From Muribaculaceae bacterium (GTDB lineage: Bacteria; Bacteroidota; Bacteroidia; Bacteroidales; Muribaculaceae), in NCBI GenBank assembly GCA_029060585.1, contig JAIDTS010000401.1:1-10661 (forward strand): 10,661 bases of DNA, given 5' to 3'. Below, in pieces: positions 5,271-10,661 of the stretch. The notes under the pieces were generated by a model that ran no database searches, was not told the origin of the DNA, and saw nothing but the letters and a program-made list of their open reading frames with translations. Numbering within the stretch: the stretch's first letter is position 1; each line of letters starts with the position of its first letter. Made by a program: the position numbers and the translations under genes.

Positions 5271-6548
5271 TTATCCTCCGAAGTTATCGTAGTGGATCGA
5301 TTCCGGCTCGACGCCGAGGTCGTAGAGCATCTTGTTGACTGAATTGCTCATCGGACCGGGACCGCACATATAGTATTCGATCTCCTCGGGAGCGTCGTGG
5401 TCTTTAAGATATGTGTCATACATCACCTGATGCACGAATCCCGGCGTGTATTTCACACCAGCCTTGTCGGCAGCGGGATCCGGACGGTCGAGCGCGAGGT
5501 GGAAGTGGAAGTTTGGGAATTCCTTCTCAAGCTGCAGGAAATCGTCGAGATAGAACACCTCGTTGAGCGCACGCGCACCGTAGAAGTAGTCCATTCGGCG
5601 GTCGGTGGTGTTGAGTGTCTTGGTGAGCCACATGATCTGGGCGCGGAGGGGAGCCATGCCGGCGCCGCCGCCAACCCATATCATCTCCTTGTCGGAGTCC
5701 ACGATGGGATGGAAGTCGCCGTAAGGGCCTGACATCATCACCTTGTCGCCCGGCTTGAGCGTGAAGATATAGCTGGAAGCGATGCCCGGGGGCACGTCCA
5801 TGAATCCAACCTGAGGTTTCGGCTTGAAGGGGGGAGTGGCGATACGCACGGTGAGCATTATGCGGTCGCCCTCCTCAGGATAGTTGGCCATCGAGTAGGC
5901 GCGCACGGTCTCCTCGTCGTTGGTGCATTTGAGTGTGAAGAGTCCGAACTGTTCCCAGGCAGGAAGGTATTCAGGGCCGATGAGGGCCTTGTCGATATCC
6001 TTGTCGTAATCCATCGAGAATTTAGGGATACGGATCTGGGCGTAGCTTCCGGGAATGAATTTCATGTGCTCGCCCGGGGGGAGGGCAACGATGAACTCCT
6101 TGATGAATGTAGCCACATTGCGGTTGCAGATTACGGTGCATTCCCACTCCTTGACGTCGAGTGCCGCCTCGCTGACGCGGATCTCCATGTCGCTCTTCAC
6201 CTTCACCTGGCATCCGAGCCTCCAATGGTCTTTTATCTCCTTGCGGGTGAAATGCACGGCTTCTGTAGGAAGCATCTCGCCCCCTCCGGATTCCACCTGG
6301 CAGCGGCACTGTCCGCAGGATCCCTTACCGCCGCAAGCCGACGAGAGATGCACTCCGGCGTCGTTGAGGGTCATGAGGAGGGTCTTGCCGCTCTTCGTCA
6401 TGAGAGCCTTCTGTCCGTTGTTGATGCTTATGGTCACGTTGCCGCTCTTCACCAGACGCATCTTGGCGAGGAGCAGGATGCCTACAAGCACCAGCACCAT
6501 CACCAGAAATATAAGGGCGGCCGCTATTACACTATGCCAAACGATCAT
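5271..6548 (-). CDS. nqrF: Na+-translocating NADH:quinone reductase subunit F
   Basis: NqrF is the electron-entry subunit: it oxidises NADH on the cytoplasmic face through FAD and passes electrons to a [2Fe-2S] cluster. From the ATG at 6548 it has 425 residues: one N-terminal membrane helix (about 5-29, ending LLLAKMRL), then a ferredoxin domain with cluster ligands C72, C78 and C81 (SACGGKGSCGQC) and C113 (RLGCQV). The FAD domain has RAYSMANYPEEGDR and GIASSYIFTLKPGD. The NADH domain has GGGAGMAPLRAQ and YYMCGPGPM, and the protein ends DNFGG, as NqrF usually does. The frame can be extended 10 codons to 6578, but only by a TTG codon in AT-rich leader, so I reject that start. It is the last nqr gene, 71 bp after nqrE, and a hairpin lies in that gap. 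Confidence 0.96.
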   Translation of the reverse strand: MIVWHSVIAAALIFLVMVLVLVGILLLAKMRLVKSGNVTISINNGQKALMTKSGKTLLMTLNDAGVHLSSACGGKGSCGQCRCQVESGGGEMLPTEAVHFTRKEIKDHWRLGCQVKVKSDMEIRVSEAALDVKEWECTVICNRNVATFIKEFIVALPPGEHMKFIPGSYAQIRIPKFSMDYDKDIDKALIGPEYLPAWEQFGLFTLKCTNDEETVRAYSMANYPEEGDRIMLTVRIATPPFKPKPQVGFMDVPPGIASSYIFTLKPGDKVMMSGPYGDFHPIVDSDKEMIWVGGGAGMAPLRAQIMWLTKTLNTTDRRMDYFYGARALNEVFYLDDFLQLEKEFPNFHFHLALDRPDPAADKAGVKYTPGFVHQVMYDTYLKDHDAPEEIEYYMCGPGPMSNSVNKMLYDLGVEPESIHYDNFGG

Positions 6549-6593
6549 AATACTATAAATAATAAACTTTTTAAACAAATAAACCTTTAAACA

Positions 6594-6617
6594 TCAACTT
6601 TCGCTTGCGAAAGTTGA
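6594..6617. promoter_or_regulatory. hairpin in the nqrE-nqrF spacer
   Basis: TCAACTTTCGC (6594-6604) and GCGAAAGTTGA (6607-6617) are exact reverse complements with TT between, an 11-bp arm. The hairpin starts 2 nt after the nqrE stop and ends about 45 nt before the nqrF ATG. On the minus strand it is followed by TGTTTAAAGGTTTATTTG, which is not a clean T-run. It could stabilise the upstream message, reduce read-through into nqrF, or mark a processing site; the sequence does not decide. Confidence 0.55.
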
Positions 6618-6619
6618 AT

Positions 6620-7234
6620 TTATAGTTTTATACCGAGGAAGCTCATGAAGGCTATGCCCATGAGGCCCGTGATGATGAATGTGATGCCGGTGCCGCGCAG
6701 CGGAGCGGGAATGACCTGCTCGTTGAGACGCTCGCGGATAGCAGCCAGAGCTACGATGGCGAGCAGCCAGCCTATGCCTGATCCTACGCCGTAGACGGTA
6801 GCTGTCCAAGCGTTGGAGAACTCACGCTGCTGCATGAAGAGCACGCCTCCGAGGATGGCACAGTTCACCGCGATAAGCGGCAGGAAGATGCCGAGGCTCG
6901 CGTAAAGGGAGGGGGAGTACTTCTCTATAGCCATCTCGAGGATCTGCACCAGCGCCGCGATCACTGCTATGAACATGATCAGGCCAAGGAAACTCAGGTC
7001 GGTGGACGCATATTCCTGACCGAGCCATGAGAGCGACCCTGGTTTCAATATGAATTCGTTGATACACCAGCACACCGGAAGCGCTATAGTAAGCACGAAT
7101 GTCACCGCTACTCCGAGTCCGAACGCTGTCTTGACGTTTTTCGATACCGCCAGGAAGCTGCACATTCCCAGAAAGTAGGCGAATATCATGTTGTCGATGA
7201 AAATCGACCGGATAAACAAATTTAGATTTTCCAT
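6620..7234 (-). CDS. nqrE: Na+-translocating NADH:quinone reductase subunit E
   Basis: NqrE is a small integral-membrane subunit that pairs with NqrD in an inverted-topology dimer in the core of the pump. The 204 residues (Vibrio NqrE about 198) contain about six hydrophobic helices. C25 in [12 protein letters not shown] and C125 in AVNCAILGG are the conserved cysteines that, with the NqrD pair, hold the intramembrane iron-sulfur centre described for the Vibrio enzyme. Other family stretches are [36 protein letters not shown] and [17 protein letters not shown]. It starts 35 bp after the nqrD stop. Rnf and Nqr E subunits are homologous, but the surrounding nqrF, nqrC, nqrB and nqrA make this Nqr. 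Confidence 0.96.
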   Translation of the reverse strand: MENLNLFIRSIFIDNMIFAYFLGMCSFLAVSKNVKTAFGLGVAVTFVLTIALPVCWCINEFILKPGSLSWLGQEYASTDLSFLGLIMFIAVIAALVQILEMAIEKYSPSLYASLGIFLPLIAVNCAILGGVLFMQQREFSNAWTATVYGVGSGIGWLLAIVALAAIRERLNEQVIPAPLRGTGITFIITGLMGIAFMSFLGIKL

Positions 7235-7269
7235 ATCTACAGTTGCTGTTTCTGATTATAGAAATAGAA

Positions 7270-7881
7270 TCATTTCGCCTTGCGGTTGTGGACCCAGATA
7301 ATGCATGCCACGGTGATGAGGGCCATAGGGGGAAGGATCATCATGCCGTTGTTCTGATAGCCGAGGTCGTAAAGCGCCTGAGGAATCACCTGGAAGCCCC
7401 AGAGGGTGCCGCTTCCGAACAGCTCGCGGAAGAACGCCACTATCACGAGGATTATGCCGTAGCCGAGCGCGTTGCCCACTCCGTCGAGAAACGAATTGAA
7501 CGGAGTGTTGTTGAGGGCGAAGGCCTCGAGGCGCCCCATGATGATGCAGTTGGTGATGATGAGGCCGATGAAGACGGAGAGCTGTTTGCTGACCTCATAG
7601 TTCCATGCCTTCAGCACCTGGTCTACTACGACCACAAGGGCGGCAACTACCACCAGCTGGACGATGATGCGGATCGATGTCGGGATGGTGTTTCGCATCA
7701 GGGAGATGATGACATTGGAAAGAGCGAGCACGGCGAGCACCGAGATGGTCATTACCACTGCGGGCTGAAGCTTGGCTGTGACGGCCAGGGCCGAGCATAT
7801 GCCGAGAATCTGGACAATCACGGGATTGTCATTGCTCAGCGGATTGATAAGGGGTTCGAGTCTTTTTCTGATATTTCCCAT
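7270..7881 (-). CDS. nqrD: Na+-translocating NADH:quinone reductase subunit D
   Basis: NqrD is the integral-membrane partner of NqrE. The 203 residues open with a short cytoplasmic basic segment (MGNIRKRLEPLINPLSNDNP), followed by about six membrane helices. C29 (QILGICSALAVT) and C112 (LIITNCIIMGRLEAFAL) fall at the same positions as the iron-sulfur ligands reported for Vibrio NqrD. VAFFRELFGSGTLWG is also typical. It begins only 8 bp after the nqrC stop, with a weak purine-rich AAGAAAG before the ATG, so translation is probably coupled. Confidence 0.96.
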   Translation of the reverse strand: MGNIRKRLEPLINPLSNDNPVIVQILGICSALAVTAKLQPAVVMTISVLAVLALSNVIISLMRNTIPTSIRIIVQLVVVAALVVVVDQVLKAWNYEVSKQLSVFIGLIITNCIIMGRLEAFALNNTPFNSFLDGVGNALGYGIILVIVAFFRELFGSGTLWGFQVIPQALYDLGYQNNGMMILPPMALITVACIIWVHNRKAK

Positions 7882-7889
7882 GATCTTTC

Positions 7890-8612
7890 TTAATTGGAGG
7901 ATTCCTTTTCAAGGTTCTTGAAAAACGCAGTGTAGGGCTCAAGCGAGGTGAAGAGCATCTTCTGCACTCCCTGGCTCGTGATTGTGCCACCACTGACGGC
8001 GTTGACATACGCGCGTCCTGCTGGCTCCTGCCCTTTCTTCACCACAAGTACGGATTCGAAATCTCCGTTGCTTCCGAATATAGATTTTCCTTCAAACTGG
8101 CTGCTGAAGGCAGGGCGCTCTATTTCGGCGCCGAGTCCCGGAGTCTCACCCTGATGTCCGAAATAGGCGCCGTAGATCGTGCGCCCGTCGGCGTTCATGG
8201 CGATGTAGCCCCAGATAGGGCCCCAGAGACCAGCTCCGGCCACGGGAACTATATACTTCACTCCTTTGTCGGTTGAGCAAACGAAAACGGGAAGCACACG
8301 CTCGTCTGCGGGCTTCTTCACTTCGGCCGCCATATCCACGTCGAAGGCAGACACTCCTTCTACTTTCGCACCCTTGCTGTCGACGCAGTAGCTTTCCTTG
8401 ATGTGCTTGTCGTAGAGCGATCCTACAGTCTGCTCGGCCGTAGGATAGATGAGCGCGGCGGCGAGGATCTGCTTCTTGGTGTCGTTGGCTATGTTCTCAA
8501 GCTGGGCGGGACGGAGCGCCTGGTAGACGAGGGCCAGCGCGAAGCCGACCACTACAACGAGCACTGCGGCATATATCACCGTATAGACGTTGCTTTCTTT
8601 ATTGATTTTCAT
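7890..8612 (-). CDS. nqrC: Na+-translocating NADH:quinone reductase subunit C
   Basis: NqrC is a membrane-anchored subunit whose large periplasmic domain carries a covalently bound FMN. The 240 residues have one N-terminal helix (about 9-30, VYTVIYAAVLVVVVGFALAL) and a flavin domain. The flavinylation motif is VSGGTITSQG (206-215), with T212 as the FMN-phosphothreonine by comparison with the Vibrio S-G-A-T-x-T site; the third residue is G rather than A. LWGPIWGYIAMN (129-140) and GETPGLGAEI (155-164) are typical of the family. FMN attachment needs ApbE, which is not in this window. It lies 34 bp after nqrB and 8 bp before nqrD. Confidence 0.96.
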   Translation of the reverse strand: MKINKESNVYTVIYAAVLVVVVGFALALVYQALRPAQLENIANDTKKQILAAALIYPTAEQTVGSLYDKHIKESYCVDSKGAKVEGVSAFDVDMAAEVKKPADERVLPVFVCSTDKGVKYIVPVAGAGLWGPIWGYIAMNADGRTIYGAYFGHQGETPGLGAEIERPAFSSQFEGKSIFGSNGDFESVLVVKKGQEPAGRAYVNAVSGGTITSQGVQKMLFTSLEPYTAFFKNLEKESSN

Positions 8613-8646
8613 CTTGGTCTGATTGAATTAAGCGTTAATGACTCCT

Positions 8647-9828
8647 TCACACCGCCATCCTCTTCATGCGGCGACGAATGTTGCTGTTGACCACACACCA
8701 GTCGATAAGGGGAGCGAAGCAGTTCATGAGGAGAACTGCGAGCATCGCGCCTTCGGGATAGCCGGTGTTGTAGAACCTGATGGTCATCGCCAGTACACCG
8801 ATGAGGAATCCGTAGATCCATTTGCCTGTCTCCGTACGGCAGCTCGTCACGGGGTCAGTGGCCATGAACACGATTGCGAACATGAAGCCGCCGAGACAAA
8901 GCTGGTCGATCGGATATACCATGCTGACGGGATATGCCGGATTTCCAATCGCGCATCCGAGATAGGACATGGCGAGTCCTCCTGCAAAGGCAGAAAGCAT
9001 GATCTTCCAGCTTGCCATACCGGTGCAGAGAAGTATCACAGCTCCGATGAGGATACAGAATGTGGAGGTCTCGCCCCAGCTTCCAGGGATGGTGCCCCAG
9101 AACAGATTGGCGAAATCAAGCATCTGTCCGTCTACTCCATATATGTGCACGTTGTCGCCAGTGGCCGTAGCCAGTTGGCCGAGAGGAGTGGCTCCTGAAT
9201 AGCCGTCGACGGGAGTTGCGCCTCCGAGGCTGACAAACACGCTGTCGCCGCTCATCTTGGAAGGATAGGCGAAGAAGAGGAACGCACGGGTGACGAGCGC
9301 CACGTTGAGGAAGTTGTAGCCCGTGCCTCCGAACACCTCCTTGGCGAAGATGACCGCGAAGGCCACAGCCACTGCAAGCATCCAGCATGGAGTGCTGACG
9401 GGGCATATCATCGGAATCAGGATTCCCGAAACGAGGAAACCTTCCTGAATCTCATGGCCTCTCATCTGGGCTATTATGAATTCTATGCCGAGGCCGACGA
9501 TGTAGGCGGTCAATATCTGGGGCAGTACCGCCCAGAGGCCGTAGAAGAACTGCGCGAGCCAGCCGATGCATTCCCCGGTGGCGAGGTGATGCTGGTAGCC
9601 GACATTCCACATGCCGAAAAGGCAGCAGGGGAGAAGTGCGATCACGACGGTGATCATCGTGCGCTTCGAATCGTTGGAATCGTGGATATGCACGCCTGAG
9701 GCGGAAGTCTCGTTGGGCGTGTAAAGGAAAGTATAGAAGCCGTCGAAGACTGAGTGGAGGGCATGGTATTTGCCTCCCTTCTCAAACATCGGCTTCATGC
9801 TGTCGATTTTTTGCTTTAATTTGCTCAT
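8647..9828 (-). CDS. nqrB: Na+-translocating NADH:quinone reductase subunit B
   Basis: NqrB is the main integral-membrane subunit, carrying a covalent FMN and, in the Vibrio enzyme, riboflavin, and forming the Na+ path. The 393 residues begin with a cytoplasmic segment (FEKGGKYHALHSVFDGFYTF) and have about ten hydrophobic helices. The flavinylation motif is VDGYSGATPLGQ (207-218), with T214 the FMN-bearing threonine. GHEIQEGFLVSGILIPMICP, EVFGGTGYNFLNVALVTRAF and MATDPVTSCRTETGKWIYGF are strongly family-like. The gene ends 34 bp before nqrC. The gap to nqrA upstream is 109 bp, the longest between nqr genes here, and contains a tandem repeat; I see no TAnnTTTG box in that gap. Confidence 0.97.
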   Translation of the reverse strand: MSKLKQKIDSMKPMFEKGGKYHALHSVFDGFYTFLYTPNETSASGVHIHDSNDSKRTMITVVIALLPCCLFGMWNVGYQHHLATGECIGWLAQFFYGLWAVLPQILTAYIVGLGIEFIIAQMRGHEIQEGFLVSGILIPMICPVSTPCWMLAVAVAFAVIFAKEVFGGTGYNFLNVALVTRAFLFFAYPSKMSGDSVFVSLGGATPVDGYSGATPLGQLATATGDNVHIYGVDGQMLDFANLFWGTIPGSWGETSTFCILIGAVILLCTGMASWKIMLSAFAGGLAMSYLGCAIGNPAYPVSMVYPIDQLCLGGFMFAIVFMATDPVTSCRTETGKWIYGFLIGVLAMTIRFYNTGYPEGAMLAVLLMNCFAPLIDWCVVNSNIRRRMKRMAV

Positions 9829-9894
9829 AGATATCGTTCTATAATTATTTCAAGCAAGCATAATTATTATATAAGTAGCTGCTCAAGTTAAAAT

Positions 9895-9929
9895 CATTAT
9901 GCATTATGCATTCTGCATTATGCATTTAT
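9895..9929. repeat. 7-bp tandem repeat CATTATG in the nqrA-nqrB spacer
   Basis: CATTATG, CATTATG, CATTCTG and CATTATG run head to tail from 9895 to 9922, followed by the degenerate unit CATTTAT to 9929. Because ATGCAT is a palindrome, the block also reads as overlapping ATGCAT sites. It is 8 bp from the nqrA stop. The motif is the one found around bioD and behind glyA. Confidence 0.7.
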
Positions 9930-9937
9930 ACTCAATG

Positions 9938-10661
9938 TCAGCTGTCTTTCCGCAGACGCTCGAGGCTTTCGCGTGTGAGCTTCTGGAGTTCCTGCTTCGA
10001 AGTGTCTACGAATTCCGGAAGCGCAAAGTCTTCAGGAGCCACCTCATATATTCCGAGTTTCTCCATGCGGTCGTAGTCGCCGGCGATCATGGCCTTTATC
10101 AGATATTCCGGATAGATGTCAAACGGAAACACCTTGTCGAGTTCTCCGCTGAGGATCATGGCTCGGTGTCCTCCCTTGATCCGCGCGTCGAATTTGAACG
10201 GCTTCTCAAGACCGCGCAGGAAAGCGGGGAAAGTGCGCTTGATGCTGAATTTCTTCGGACTCATGGAGGCCCACCCCATGAATTCATCCGCGCTGTCACC
10301 CTCCTCGATGATGGTCACCTGGCGGTATGGGAACCGGAGGAAATCTGTAGCGGGATCAACTTTTGTTCCTGTCAAGACATTTCCCGATATGACACGCAGT
10401 GATTCTCCTTCCTTGAGCTCTCCTTTGAGGATGTCTTTGAGAGAGGCTCCTATCTCGGTGAGCACCTTTTTCGGTTTCACAGCGGCCGGACCCGTAATGG
10501 CCACTTCCGCGCGGTAGTCGCAGTAGCCTTTCTTGATGAGCATGCCAAGGCGTGCCACTGTGCCGGCATCGACGGTCCAGACCGTCTCTCCCTTGTTGAC
10601 GGGGGCTACCGCAGATATCTTCACGCTTGGATTGCCTGCCGGATGCGGACCAATCATATCC
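9938..10661 (-). CDS. nqrA: Na+-translocating NADH:quinone reductase subunit A, C-terminal part
   Basis: NqrA is the cytoplasmic, membrane-associated subunit involved in quinone binding, and it is the first gene of the usual nqrABCDEF order. About 241 codons are present. The frame is still open at the right edge, so the N-terminal part lies outside; the family is about 450 residues, so roughly half is here. IGPHPAGNPSV close to the window edge is the family's conserved GPHPAGN stretch, followed by APVNKGETVWTVDAGTVARLG. The C-terminal part, from EDFALPEFVDTSKQELQKLT to ERLRKDS, ends at a TGA at 9938-9940. The in-frame ATG near 10657 is internal, not a start. Confidence 0.94.
   Translation of the reverse strand, partial: DMIGPHPAGNPSVKISAVAPVNKGETVWTVDAGTVARLGMLIKKGYCDYRAEVAITGPAAVKPKKVLTEIGASLKDILKGELKEGESLRVISGNVLTGTKVDPATDFLRFPYRQVTIIEEGDSADEFMGWASMSPKKFSIKRTFPAFLRGLEKPFKFDARIKGGHRAMILSGELDKVFPFDIYPEYLIKAMIAGDYDRMEKLGIYEVAPEDFALPEFVDTSKQELQKLTRESLERLRKDS

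Noticed and set aside
6066..6590. Plus-strand open frame (174 codons) opposite the nqrF 5' half
   Set aside because: It is antisense to the nqrF ferredoxin domain, has no family-like motifs, and the same stretch is open in another plus frame as well. It is a shadow of the GC-rich coding strand.
6571..6594. Seven-residue open frame (MFKGLFV) between nqrE and nqrF that could be a leader peptide
   Set aside because: A frame this short is expected by chance in AT-rich sequence. There is no run of one regulatory amino acid and no competing hairpin downstream of it, so an attenuator is not supported.
7243..7893. Long plus-strand open frame (216 codons) opposite nqrD and the nqrC/nqrE edges
   Set aside because: Its product is rich in H, D and E with no recognisable motif, and it mirrors a strongly conserved nqrD on the other strand. 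It is a codon-bias shadow.
9829..9937. Internal promoter for nqrB in the 109-bp gap after nqrA
   Set aside because: No TAnnTTTG match is present on the minus strand in this gap. The length is explained by the CATTATG array and AT-rich sequence.
1..10661. CRISPR array, tRNA, rRNA, riboswitch or integrase
   Set aside because: No regularly spaced 25-40 bp repeats, no clover-leaf with CCA-type end, no conserved rRNA stretch, and no transposase or integrase motifs were seen on either strand.

Overview
The window is chromosomal DNA from a member of the Bacteroidales (phylum Bacteroidota). The evidence is a Bacteroidales-type Na+-pumping NADH:quinone reductase operon, promoters of the TTG-N20-TAnnTTTG type, a membrane-spanning TPR/helix-turn-helix regulator of a kind typical of this order, and little Shine-Dalgarno signal. 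A gut family such as Muribaculaceae would fit, but that is a guess. All genes except the toxin-antitoxin pair are on the minus strand.

Layout from left to right. (1) 1-201: N-terminal part of a small exported protein cut by the window edge. (2) 333-2060: a regulator with periplasmic TPRs, one membrane helix and a cytoplasmic helix-turn-helix; its likely target is the gene at 1-201. (3) 2311-2943, plus strand: an AT-rich two-gene module, a 70-residue putative antitoxin followed by a PIN-domain ribonuclease toxin, with its own promoter. Two direct copies of a 54-bp palindromic repeat bracket it. (4) 3050-3673: bioD. (5) 3901-5181: glyA. (6) 5271 to the right edge: nqrF, nqrE, nqrD, nqrC, nqrB and the 3' half of nqrA, transcribed A to F toward glyA.

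The nqr genes encode an integral-membrane complex that takes electrons from NADH (NqrF) through iron-sulfur and flavin carriers (NqrD/E, NqrC, NqrB) to quinone and pumps Na+. glyA follows nqrF in the same direction and a strong hairpin lies beyond it, so nqrABCDEF-glyA may be read as one unit. bioD comes after that hairpin and is probably a separate unit.

The core metabolic genes are ordinary. The points worth a second look are in the accessory left third and the spacers: the repeat-bracketed toxin-antitoxin cassette, the regulator with repeats near its putative target promoter and a long inverted repeat at its own promoter, a composition break inside the regulator gene, a hairpin between nqrE and nqrF, and several short repeat families. 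I see no rRNA, tRNA, CRISPR array, transposase gene or phage gene. I do not see a clearly new multi-gene system.
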